Source: Competibacter sp963695105 (GTDB taxonomy: Bacteria > Pseudomonadota > Gammaproteobacteria > Competibacterales > Competibacteraceae). From it: 64,000 nucleotides of DNA. Below, piece by piece: positions 17,225 to 25,409 of this stretch (its first letter is position 1; every line of letters starts with the position of its first letter). The notes under the pieces were generated by a model that saw only the letters and a program-made list of their open reading frames with translations, searched no databases and had not been told where the DNA came from. The position numbers were made by a program, and so were the translations under genes. The stretch spans positions 61,176 to 125,175 of the forward strand of contig CAVOGC010000005.1 in NCBI GenBank assembly GCA_963695105.1, given 5' to 3'.

Positions 17225-18157
17225 ATGCTGGAGGGCTTTTCCGTATTTGTGGTGGCGCTGGCGGTATTGGCGGTCATCCTGATCGTGCTGGGCGTCAAGT
17301 CGGTACAACAAGGCATGGAATACACGGTCGAACGCTTTGGCCGCTATACCGAAACCCTGCGGCCCGGCCTGAACCTTATCATCCCAATCATCGACCGCAT
17401 CGGCCATAAAATCAACATGATGGAAACGGTGCTGGATGTCCCCTCGCAGGAGATCATCACCAAGGACAACGCCATGGTCCAGGTGGACGGAGTGGTGTTC
17501 TACCAAGTGCTGGACGCCGCCAAGGCCGCCTACGAAGTCAACAGCCTGGAATTCGCCGTCCTCAACCTCACCATGACCAACATCCGCACGGTGATGGGCT
17601 CGATGGATCTGGACGAACTGCTGTCAAAGCGCGACGACATCAACGCCCGACTGCTCACCGTGGTCGATGAAGCCACCACGCCGTGGGGTCTCAAGGTCAC
17701 TCGCATCGAAATCAAGGACATCGCCCCGCCCAAGGATCTGGTGGACTCGATGGCACGGCAGATGAAGGCCGAACGGGACAAGCGGGCGTCGATTCTCACC
17801 GCTGAAGGTGCGCGCCAGGCCGCTATTCTGGAAGCCGAAGGACTCAAACAGGCGGCTATTCTCGAAGCCGAGGGCCGCAAGGAATCCGCCTTCCGCGACG
17901 CCGAAGCCCGTGAACGGCTGGCCCAGGCCGAAGCCCGCGCCACCCTGATGTTGTCGGAAGCCATCGGCAAGGGTGACGTGCAGGCGATCAACTACTTCGT
18001 GGCGCAGAAATACGTAGAGGCGGTGGCGAAACTGGCGGCGGCGCCGAACCAGAAAGTGCTGCTGATGCCGCTAGACACTTCGGGATTGATCGGTACGCTG
18101 GCCGGAGTGGCCGAACTGACGCGAGAGGCGCTGGGCAAGGCGGAGACACGCTCGTGA
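17225..18157 (+). CDS. qmcA: SPFH/band-7 stomatin-like protein (QmcA type), 310 aa
   Basis: Membrane scaffold protein of the SPFH superfamily. An N-terminal helix (residues 4-27) is followed by the band-7 domain (VQQGMEYTVERFGRYTETL, PGLNLIIPIIDRI, LNLTMTNIRTVMGSMDLDELLSKRDDIN) and an Ala/Glu-rich coiled coil with near repeats of AAILEAEG at about 195-240. It overlaps an nfeD gene by 4 bp (GTGA), the widely conserved stomatin operon arrangement in which the NfeD protein partners the SPFH oligomer. Confidence 0.94.
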   Translation: MLEGFSVFVVALAVLAVILIVLGVKSVQQGMEYTVERFGRYTETLRPGLNLIIPIIDRIGHKINMMETVLDVPSQEIITKDNAMVQVDGVVFYQVLDAAKAAYEVNSLEFAVLNLTMTNIRTVMGSMDLDELLSKRDDINARLLTVVDEATTPWGLKVTRIEIKDIAPPKDLVDSMARQMKAERDKRASILTAEGARQAAILEAEGLKQAAILEAEGRKESAFRDAEARERLAQAEARATLMLSEAIGKGDVQAINYFVAQKYVEAVAKLAAAPNQKVLLMPLDTSGLIGTLAGVAELTREALGKAETRS

Positions 18158-18607
18158 GCGGCTGGCTGCTGGAACCGGCTTACTGGAACTGGTGGCTGCT
18201 GGGAGTGGTGTTGATGACGATCGAGGCCGTCGCTCCCGGCTTCTTCTTTCTGTGGATGGGGATAGCGGCGCTGCTGGTGGGGCTGGTGCTGACCGTGTTG
18301 CCGGAGCTGGCGTGGACCTATCAGTTGCTGCTGTTCGCGCTACTGTCGGTCGGCTCCATCGTCGCCTGGCGGCTACGGCTGCGGCGGCATCCGATCCGCA
18401 CCGAGGATCCATTGCTCAACCGCCGCGGCCATCAGTACGTCGGTCGGGTATTCACCCTGGATGCCCCGGTAGTCAACGGCCACGGCAAGATCCGCGTCGA
18501 CGACAGCACCTGGAAAATCCTGGTGGAGCAGGATTGTCCGGCTCGGGACCCGGCTACGTGTCGTCGGGGTGGAAGGGGTCATGCTGAAGGGTATGATTGA
18601 GTCGTGA
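18154..18607 (+). pseudogene. nfeD: NfeD-like membrane protein, frameshifted near the C-terminus
   Basis: Two to three membrane helices (about residues 12-75) and a C-terminal OB-fold beginning GRVFTLDAPVVNGHGKIRVDD are typical of short NfeD proteins. After KILVEQDCPA the reading frame goes wrong and ends at 18600. Dropping one base at 18544 (the C in GCTCGGG) gives GTRLRVVGVEGVMLKG, the expected end of the OB-fold, and a stop at 18605-18607. So a single extra base spoils the last ~20 residues. It may be a sequencing error or a real mutation; the GTG start and coupling to the SPFH gene are intact. Confidence 0.8.
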
Positions 18608-18801
18608 CGAGGTCGGCGGTTTTAACGACAGTGCAAATTTTTGCTCTCCATAAATTTCGAATCGTACCTATAATAGGCTCAGTCAGGCATGGATTATCCT
18701 TATAATCGATCACAAAAATACGATTATCACTAAATTTTTACTGATAACGAGTTTTCAATGTGGCCGACGAATCGTTTTTACGAACCTGAGCGAACGCCAA
18801 A
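18608..18801. promoter_or_regulatory. Upstream region of the WecA-like gene
   Basis: About 190 bp of mixed-to-AT-rich DNA. Two TATAAT hexamers (18669-18674 and 18701-18706) could be -10 boxes, but neither has a convincing -35 at 16-18 bp. This is the likely promoter of the next gene. Confidence 0.35.
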
Positions 18802-19905
18802 ATGGATCAATTATGGGGATATATGTCTCTTTTGAGCGCATTCCTGTACAGCGTCGGATTTATCGCCCTGCTGGTCAAACCGGCGCGGGTCCTGGGCTGG
18901 GTCGATCAACCGGACGCCCGCAAGCACCACCGCGATCCGGTCCCCATGGTTGGTGGAGTGGCGATGTACGCGGCGTTCTGCGCGAGCGCACTGCTGCTGG
19001 TGGAATGGCCCCACGCCCTTTCGGTGTTACTGGCCGGCATGACCCTGTTGACCCTGGTCGGCTTTTATGACGACCTGTATACCTTGCGCCCTGCTTTGCG
19101 CTTTCTTTTCCAGATCGGCGCCATCCTGTTGATGGCGCTGGTGGGAGACGTGGCCCTGGTCAGCTTGGGTGATTTATTCGGGTGGGGTAACATCCTGCTC
19201 GGCGATTTTACGATCCCACTCACCCTCTTCGCCGTGGTTGGGGTTATCAACGCTTTCAATATGATCGATGGGATTGATGGCCTGGCCGGCGGGCTGGCGC
19301 TGCTCGCCACCCTCTGCCTGATCATCCTGAACCTGCTCGCTCCAGCCGGGGGAAGCGCGACTACCGGCGCCCTGTCGATGCTGGCCCTGGTGATCACCGG
19401 CTTCCTCTGCTTCAACTTGCGTCATCCCTGGCGGACTCGCGCCGGTGTATTCATGGGCGACGCCGGCAGCACCATGCTCGGCTTCGTCCTGGGCTGGTTC
19501 CTGGTTTACCTGTCACAGGGTCCAGAGGCGGTGATGGCACCGGTCACCGCGATCTGGATCGTGGCCCTGCCGCTGATGGATGCCGTCGCGGTGATGATCC
19601 GCCGCATCCGTGCCGGCCGCAGCCCGTTCGCCGCCGACCGCCAGCACCTTCACCACCTGCTGCTCGATCTCGGCCTGGCGACCGGCCGGGTCTGCGCGAT
19701 CCTGCTGGCCGCCGCCACGCTCGCCGCCGCCGGCGGTGTCCTGGCCTGGTGGCTGGGGGTACCCGAACACTGGCGGTTTTATGCCTTCCTCGCCGCTTTC
19801 GCGCTGTACTACCGGCTCACCACCCGGCTCTGGACCCGGCGGCAGGCAGCGGCCGGGTCCATGTTCAAGTCGGGCCGGGACGACACCGCGGCGGATCTGG
19901 CCTAG
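18802..19905 (+). CDS. wecA: WecA/MraY-family undecaprenyl-phosphate glycosyl-1-phosphate transferase, 367 aa
   Basis: Polytopic enzyme that starts glycan assembly by moving a sugar-1-phosphate (GlcNAc-1-P in WecA) onto undecaprenyl phosphate. About ten hydrophobic segments. Active-site motifs: GFYDDL, NAFNMIDGIDGLAGG, FMGDAGSTMLG, and the cytoplasmic RSPFAADRQHLHHLLL, which is the carbohydrate-recognition His motif of the WecA branch. ATG 18802 is used; ATG 18823 has a purine-rich box before it and is possible. It could supply the first sugar for the large glycan loci that follow. Confidence 0.9.
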   Translation: MDQLWGYMSLLSAFLYSVGFIALLVKPARVLGWVDQPDARKHHRDPVPMVGGVAMYAAFCASALLLVEWPHALSVLLAGMTLLTLVGFYDDLYTLRPALRFLFQIGAILLMALVGDVALVSLGDLFGWGNILLGDFTIPLTLFAVVGVINAFNMIDGIDGLAGGLALLATLCLIILNLLAPAGGSATTGALSMLALVITGFLCFNLRHPWRTRAGVFMGDAGSTMLGFVLGWFLVYLSQGPEAVMAPVTAIWIVALPLMDAVAVMIRRIRAGRSPFAADRQHLHHLLLDLGLATGRVCAILLAAATLAAAGGVLAWWLGVPEHWRFYAFLAAFALYYRLTTRLWTRRQAAAGSMFKSGRDDTAADLA

Positions 19906-19950
19906 CCGGCATTCAGCCCGCTGGCCGCCAGCGACCATGCTTGATCCGAC

Positions 19951-20706
19951 TCAACCCCCGCGACTGATCGCGAACGGCGCGAACGCCTGGCACACCGGCA
20001 TCACTTCGATGCTGTTGAGATTGACGTGAGCCGGACGGGTTGTCGCCCAGTACACGATGTCGGCGATGTCCTCCGGCCGTAGTGGTTGGGTGCCCTGATA
20101 GATCTTGGCGGCCTGAGCATCGTCGCCCTTGAACCGCACCAGGGAAAACTCGCTTTCCGCCAAGCCCGGTTCGATGTTGGTCACCCGCACCTGGGTGCCC
20201 AACAAGTCGGCGCGCAGGTTCAGGGAAAACTGTTTGACGAACGCCTTGGTGCCGCCGTAGGCATTGCCACCCGGATAGGGATAGCTACCGGCCACCGAGC
20301 CGATATTGATTACGTGGCCGCGATCACGGGCTACCATACCGGGCAGGATGGCACGGGTGCAGTACATCAATCCCTTAATGTTGGTATCCACCATCCGTTC
20401 CCAATCCTCCATATCGCAACGGTGGGCCGGCTCCAGACCCAGCGCCAGACCGGCGTTATTCACCAGCACATCGATCTCGGCGAATTCCGGCGACAGTTCG
20501 GCAACGGCGGCCTCGACGGCTGCGCCGTCGCACACATCGAGCGGGAAAGCACACACCGGGATACCGGCCAGTTCGGCGCGCAGAGCATCCAACCGGTCCT
20601 GGCGCCGGCCGCACAGAACCAGCGACCAGCCGGCAACGGCGAAGCGGCGGGCGCAGGCGGCGCCGAACCCGGAGGTGGCGCCGGTGATGAAAGCAAGCTG
20701 GGGCAT
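19951..20706 (-). CDS. SDR-family NAD(P)-dependent oxidoreductase (YdfG-like), 251 aa
   Basis: Classical short-chain dehydrogenase: the cofactor motif TGATSGFG near the N-terminus, NNAG at 83-86, and catalytic Ser137, Tyr150 and Lys154 (YGGTK). The closest well-known type is YdfG, which reduces 3-hydroxy acids and malonic semialdehyde; the loop PEDIADIVYWATTRPAHVN agrees with that group. The ATG at 20706 follows AGGAGAAA; the longer frame to 20784 lacks a start signal. It is divergent from the BTLCP gene. Substrate not proven. Confidence 0.92.
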   Translation of the reverse strand: MPQLAFITGATSGFGAACARRFAVAGWSLVLCGRRQDRLDALRAELAGIPVCAFPLDVCDGAAVEAAVAELSPEFAEIDVLVNNAGLALGLEPAHRCDMEDWERMVDTNIKGLMYCTRAILPGMVARDRGHVINIGSVAGSYPYPGGNAYGGTKAFVKQFSLNLRADLLGTQVRVTNIEPGLAESEFSLVRFKGDDAQAAKIYQGTQPLRPEDIADIVYWATTRPAHVNLNSIEVMPVCQAFAPFAISRGG

Positions 20707-20818
20707 GAAATTTCTCCTATTGGGTGATGCCTTTGCTAATGCGGCAAAGACAGTCTCATGCAGGGACTGAGTCGGCGAAGGCATCGGGGAACACGATCAT
20801 TCTGTTATGCTAGCATCC

Positions 20819-21295
20819 ATGTCGCGCTTCCGTCGCCGCACACCCCCGCCCCTGCTTGCCCTGCTGCTTGTCGGCGGCTGCCAGACGCCGCCGGACTCGC
20901 TTTTACCCCCTGTCGCGCCGGCCGAACTGGCGCGGGTCAACGCCGCCGTCAACCGGCAGGGCCGGCCTTGCCCCGGCGATCTCTGCCTGACCGACTGGCC
21001 GGACGCCGCCGACCTCGACCGGCTGACCGCCTGGGACTGCAAAGCTTACGCCGTCGCCAAGGCCGACCGCCTGATCCGCCGGGGATACCACCCAGATCGG
21101 CTGGAATATGTGCTGATCGCCGGTCCGCCGCTGCGGGTAACCCACGCCGCGCTACTGGTCGACGGCCGCTGGGTGCTGGATATGGGCCTGCGCTGCCAGG
21201 TCTGCGCACTGGAAGCGTTTATCGGCGGGAGCACGCTCCGGGGCCGGTTGCCAGTGGCGGATCTACCTCACGCCCGGCGGGCGCTACGCTGGTAG
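20819..21295 (+). CDS. BTLCP-type transglutaminase-like cysteine peptidase, putative lipoprotein, 158 aa
   Basis: Bacterial transglutaminase-like cysteine peptidase (DUF920, C93). The triad is visible: Cys in WDCKAYAVAKADRLIRRG, His in THAALLVDGRW and Asp in VLDMGLRCQ. A short hydrophobic leader ends LLLVGGC, which fits a lipobox, so it may be anchored in the outer membrane. Relatives such as LapG cleave surface adhesins, but LapG needs calcium-binding residues and a LapD partner, neither evident here. The ATG at 20819 is preferred; the ATG at 20807 overlaps a TATGCT box that could be the -10 element. It stands alone and is convergent with the polymerase gene. Confidence 0.85.
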   Translation: MSRFRRRTPPPLLALLLVGGCQTPPDSLLPPVAPAELARVNAAVNRQGRPCPGDLCLTDWPDAADLDRLTAWDCKAYAVAKADRLIRRGYHPDRLEYVLIAGPPLRVTHAALLVDGRWVLDMGLRCQVCALEAFIGGSTLRGRLPVADLPHARRALRW

Positions 21296-21302
21296 ATCCG
21301 TT

Positions 21303-22937
21303 TCACGATGCAAACGGGTTGGTTCGATTCTCCGGTGGGATTTCATAGGCCGGAGCTGGCGCGGGTGACGGCTCTCCCCCGCCGTCACCCGCCGTTCCCC
21401 GCCGCCGGCGCGCGGATTGCCGTTCCTCTTCGACCGGGCGGTGGAAAAACACCGCCGCCAACAAGGCCGCGAATACCGCGTTGGCTGGTATCCGCAGATT
21501 AAAATCCACCAGCGTATGCAACATCAGCAGCAGCAGCGCGATCCCGGCCCCGGCCTGAGCGAACCGCAGCGGCGCCCACTCGCCGCGTTGCCATACCCGC
21601 CCCCACTGGCGCAGATAAAACACCAGCCAAACCGCAACCAGCAGCGCCGCCGCCAGCCCGAACTCCAGCAGCCATTCCAGGTAATCGTTGTGGGCCCGGT
21701 TGATGGTCGCCCCCAGAAAATCCACTGGGTGAAACCGCCGCAGCACGTCCTCGAAGGTACCGCCGCCGCTGCCCAGCGGAAAGAATTCGCCGACCGCCTG
21801 GAGGGTGGCGTCGAAAACCCGCCAGCGGCTGTCCTCGATCGGATCCGAATAGGCGAAGCGGCTCCATACCGGCATTAGCCCAATCAGCCCGGCCAGCCCG
21901 ACGCCAACCGCGGTGAAACTCCCCATCAGTCCGTAGGCGTTGCGCCCGCCCAAGCGGGTCGAGAACAACGCGGCGCATAACAGAATCCCCAGCATCGCCA
22001 GGCTGACCCCAGCGCGGGAGCGAGTGAACACCAGCCCCAGCAGGATCAGCAGCGCCGCCGCGCCGTACAGCGTCGCCTGGTTAATCCGGTTTACGCTAAA
22101 GCGCGCCAACCATTGGCGCAAGGTCCGCTTGCGTCGGCCGCGGCCGGTATGGCTGCGGCCGGTATACCGGGGCAAACCGTGGCCGACCGTGGCCGCCAGC
22201 AGCGCCAGGGCGATCGGCAGCGCCATTTCCAGCAGGCCCGCCAGATGGTTGCGGTTAACGTAGGTGCCCGAGGCGCTACCGCCCATCAGCGTATTGCCAA
22301 ACCGGAAGGCGCTATCCGGCCCATCGCCGTATTGAATCAAGCCCAGCAGCGCCTGGCCCACAGCGACTCCCAAGAATACCTGTATCAGCGCCAACAGTTG
22401 CCGGCCAGACAGACAACTGGCCACCACGAACACCGCCAGCGGCGGCAACATCGCCAACCAGGCCGCCTCGGTCGAGGACGGAATCAGCGAAATCGCCCGC
22501 CAGTCAAAACCGGCATCGCCCACACCGGCCAGTCGCAGCGCGCTGGCGTAGAAATCCCGTCCAGGCAAATCGGTCCAAAGCACCAGCGGCGCCGGCAGCA
22601 ACTGCAACAGCGGCAATAGAAAAAGCGCGACGAGAAAAACCCGCACCGGTCGGGACAGCGCCGAGGGTTGAACCGGCTTCGGCCCTCCCCAGGCCAGCCC
22701 CACCAGCAGCGCCAGCGCGGTCAACTCCATGACCAGCAACGGCAGCGGCCGGTTGCCACCCCAGTACAGCGGCGCGAACACCAGCAGGGCTGCCAGACCA
22801 TAAAACAGAACCGCGCCACTTTCGGCGGCGCGGTTCGTGACAGAGCCCGTCGGCACGTTCGTTCTCAAGGCAACGGGATGAAGGTGATTACCGAAGGCTA
22901 GCGGGGCTAGCGGGTTCTGCGTCTTGATCGTTGTCAT
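21303..22937 (-). CDS. Wzy-like O-antigen/exopolysaccharide polymerase, 544 aa
   Basis: Integral membrane protein with about 12 helices and the Wzy_C/O-antigen ligase loop: NRNHLAGLLEMALP, then FTRSRAGVSLAMLGI, and the periplasmic RAHNDYLEWLLEFG. The R-x-x-x-D-Y-L-E motif is typical of polymerases in Wzy-dependent exopolysaccharide loci. It is the last gene of the 31.1-21.3 kb operon and overlaps the upstream gene by 50 bp if the ATG at 22937 is used; a GTG at 22856 would avoid the overlap. The cytoplasmic tail is Arg- and Pro-rich. Confidence 0.85.
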   Translation of the reverse strand: MTTIKTQNPLAPLAFGNHLHPVALRTNVPTGSVTNRAAESGAVLFYGLAALLVFAPLYWGGNRPLPLLVMELTALALLVGLAWGGPKPVQPSALSRPVRVFLVALFLLPLLQLLPAPLVLWTDLPGRDFYASALRLAGVGDAGFDWRAISLIPSSTEAAWLAMLPPLAVFVVASCLSGRQLLALIQVFLGVAVGQALLGLIQYGDGPDSAFRFGNTLMGGSASGTYVNRNHLAGLLEMALPIALALLAATVGHGLPRYTGRSHTGRGRRKRTLRQWLARFSVNRINQATLYGAAALLILLGLVFTRSRAGVSLAMLGILLCAALFSTRLGGRNAYGLMGSFTAVGVGLAGLIGLMPVWSRFAYSDPIEDSRWRVFDATLQAVGEFFPLGSGGGTFEDVLRRFHPVDFLGATINRAHNDYLEWLLEFGLAAALLVAVWLVFYLRQWGRVWQRGEWAPLRFAQAGAGIALLLLMLHTLVDFNLRIPANAVFAALLAAVFFHRPVEEERQSARRRRGTAGDGGGEPSPAPAPAYEIPPENRTNPFAS

Positions 22938-23949
22938 GCAGGATGGCCGCGCCAACCATCACACCGCCCAGCACGGCGATGACGGTCGCGCCGCTGATGG
23001 CGGGAAACCCGGCACTGGCGGCGATGGTCCCACCGGTCCCGGCTCCCGCGCCCGTCCACAAACCCGCCACGCACAGGCTCGACAGATCCTCGACCAGCAC
23101 TCGTTCATCCTCTCCCAACCGCGTCCGGCAGCCGTCGAACACGACAATGACTCGGCTGTTCGCTTCGGTGACGATCAAGTCGTCGCCCACAACGGGCCTT
23201 CTCGAACGCACTTGCACCCGGCCAGCTCCCTCGCCGACGAACACCTCGCCCCTCGGCTGCTTCAATCCCGCCACCAGATCCTTGCCGGTTTTGGAGCCAT
23301 CCAAAATGCCTTCCTCGCACCGGGTTCTCAATTCCTCGACCTTGACCCGCTCGCCGGGACCGACTTCCACCTCGCAGCCTTTGAAAACCACCGTCACCTC
23401 GCTGTCCTTCTCGGTGATCAACCGAGTGTCGTTCTGGACACCCATGTTCTGTCGGGCTGGCGCCCGGACGCCGCGTTCCTCCACAAAGGTCTTGCCCTTG
23501 GGCTGTTCCAGCCGCGCGTCCCACTCATCGCCGCCGCCGGGGCTCGCCGGTGGGGGACTGGCCTGAGTGGGGCTGGGCGTCGCCGCCGGCAGCGGACCCG
23601 CCTGGCCGATCCGGGTATCCTGAAAACCGTCGATGGTGCGTACCCGGGCCTGGCCTTTACGGCACTGCTCCGCGCCCCCGACGGCCAGCAAGCCGTTTTC
23701 CGGCACCGCCACCGCGCAACCATCCGGATACACCACTTCGACCCGGCCACCGGCGACCGCCACCACCCGGTTACCGGCATACAAGGGCAGGCCATCCCGA
23801 GCCAGCCCCATCGTCGTGGTTTGGCCGACGAACACCCGCCCCTGCGGCTGCCGCAGCACGGCCGAAGGCTCCAGCGCGCCGGCACCGGCGGCATATCCCG
23901 CCAAAGCCAGCGCCAGCGCCAGACTCGCGGTCATCGCTTGTATTTTCAT
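22888..23949 (-). CDS. Secreted protein with three FecR-like repeats, 353 aa
   Basis: A signal peptide (residues 1-26, ending GAGALE) precedes three copies of a ~67-residue beta-rich module at 32-98, 147-213 and 229-295. Each begins L-x-QP-x-G-x-x-FV and ends with a Cys pair 18-19 residues apart (Cys78/96, 192/211, 274/293), the first in a (D/K)GC motif. This resembles the FecR periplasmic domain. A Pro/Ser-rich linker separates modules 1 and 2, and a hydrophobic segment (about 305-335) near the C-terminus may anchor it. GGGAGGG lies before the ATG. Its role in the exopolysaccharide operon is unknown; glycan or cell-wall binding is possible. Confidence 0.75.
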   Translation of the reverse strand: MKIQAMTASLALALALAGYAAGAGALEPSAVLRQPQGRVFVGQTTTMGLARDGLPLYAGNRVVAVAGGRVEVVYPDGCAVAVPENGLLAVGGAEQCRKGQARVRTIDGFQDTRIGQAGPLPAATPSPTQASPPPASPGGGDEWDARLEQPKGKTFVEERGVRAPARQNMGVQNDTRLITEKDSEVTVVFKGCEVEVGPGERVKVEELRTRCEEGILDGSKTGKDLVAGLKQPRGEVFVGEGAGRVQVRSRRPVVGDDLIVTEANSRVIVVFDGCRTRLGEDERVLVEDLSSLCVAGLWTGAGAGTGGTIAASAGFPAISGATVIAVLGGVMVGAAILHDNDQDAEPASPASLR

Positions 23950-24129
23950 GATTCGCCAACCCTCCCGCTTCCGACCGTCACCGCCCTCAAATCCGCCCGA
24001 GAGGCGGCATAACTACATTTCGAATACACATATATGATAAACGATAAATTAATACCTGGCGTTAAGACATGGCCGATTCGAATATCCAGCGGCAGCCGAG
24101 TCGAGAGGCGCCCACCGGAAGGAGCGCCA

Positions 24130-25368
24130 TTAACCCTGTCGGCTGATTGCCAGATCGTCGAACCAGATGTCGCCCTGAGCCTCGAAGTCCAGCTCCGCCC
24201 GGCCCTCCAGTTCCAGCCGCAGCCATTGCACCGGGCAGTCCGCTTCTGGAACCGTGAAATCCTGGGTGAAAAGCTGCCAGTCGTCGGAACCGGTAAAGGA
24301 TGGGCCTTCCGCAAGCAGCCGTTCGCCCGACTCGCCACAGTGCACCGTCCAACGCAGGCCCCGCTCCGCCCGCAGGCCGTCCGGGCGTACCCGTCCCTGC
24401 AAGCGGTAGCGACCCGGCTCCAGATACAATGGCTGCCGGACGTGCTGGAACCGCACTCGCTGGCCGTTGAACGCCACATGCAGGGCCTTGCCGCCACGGG
24501 TGCCGTAGGTCTCGGCGAGTTCGACCAGCGCCCCGCGCGGCGCCGAGATCCGCCAATCGAAACCCAGCCCGGTAACCGGCAGCTCAAACCCGCCGTTGTA
24601 AATGTTGCCCAAACCCTGTTGCTGGCGCTCGTCCAACCCGCTCAACCAGGCCAGATACGTCTCCAGCCAACGTCCTTCCCGCCACAACCGCTCGAGGTAG
24701 ACCTGCTGTTCGGCATCGCCGGGGCGAGTTCCCCTCCGCTCGCGGTTTCGATACAAAAAGATCACCGCCTCCAGGCGCGCCGCCTTGGCCGCGACATAGG
24801 CGAAGAATTTATCCCACCACTGCGGTGGATCGGCCAGCAGCGGTCGCAACAGCGGGCGGGCTTCGGCGCTCTCGACCCAGCGCAGCAGCAGCGGATACAA
24901 CTGGCCGGCGGTTTCCGGCCGGTTCCGCAGCAACATGTCCCAGCGCGTCAGTGCCCGGTCCGGCCGGCCTCGGGCCAGCCAGAACGCCGCCGAACGGGCC
25001 AGCACCGGCGTTCGCATCGGCCCCAGTGCATCGGCCGTTTCCGCCAGCGCGGTAGCGGCCGTTGGCTGACCGGCCTCCGCTTGCAACTCGGCCAGCGCCA
25101 GATAGACCAGCGCGTCGGTGGGGTTGGCCCAGGCCGCCGCCTGTAACAGCCGCTTGGCGACGATCGGATCGCGCCCGGCCAGCACCAGACCTTGCCGGTA
25201 CAGCGCTACCGACTGGCTACCCTGCCAGCGCAGAGCGCCAGCGTCGGCCTCCGGCGTATCTCGGTCAGCGTAGTACTCGGCCAGCCCGGTCACCAGCACC
25301 CGCCAGGCCAGAACCACGCCCAGCACGGTCAGAACCGTCGCCCTGATCCCCTTGTTTGTCACTACCAT
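24130..25368 (-). CDS. Membrane-anchored TPR protein with C-terminal carbohydrate-binding-like domain, 412 aa
   Basis: An N-terminal helix (about 10-30) is followed by helical repeats of TPR type (alternating A-x-x-x-A/L patterns, about 50-260) and then by a beta-sandwich beginning IYNGGFELPVTGLGFDWRI and ending ELDFEAQGDIWFDDLAI. The N-GG-FE ... DIWFDD pattern is typical of CBM4/9-like jelly rolls in surface polysaccharide clusters. The ATG at 25368 (MVVTNKG) is chosen over the upstream ATG at 25533, which overlaps the previous gene. It could assemble the secretion or polymerisation machinery in the periplasm; no enzymatic motif is seen. Confidence 0.75.
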   Translation of the reverse strand: MVVTNKGIRATVLTVLGVVLAWRVLVTGLAEYYADRDTPEADAGALRWQGSQSVALYRQGLVLAGRDPIVAKRLLQAAAWANPTDALVYLALAELQAEAGQPTAATALAETADALGPMRTPVLARSAAFWLARGRPDRALTRWDMLLRNRPETAGQLYPLLLRWVESAEARPLLRPLLADPPQWWDKFFAYVAAKAARLEAVIFLYRNRERRGTRPGDAEQQVYLERLWREGRWLETYLAWLSGLDERQQQGLGNIYNGGFELPVTGLGFDWRISAPRGALVELAETYGTRGGKALHVAFNGQRVRFQHVRQPLYLEPGRYRLQGRVRPDGLRAERGLRWTVHCGESGERLLAEGPSFTGSDDWQLFTQDFTVPEADCPVQWLRLELEGRAELDFEAQGDIWFDDLAISRQG

Positions 25369-25409
25369 GTCTGTGGATTGCTTGAGTCGTCGCGCGTTGC
25401 CATTTCCAC

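Noticed and set aside
23950..24129. Terminator between the TPR and FecR-like genes
   Set aside because: A CCGCC/GGCGG hairpin near 23990-24010 has no clear T-tract in the direction of transcription.
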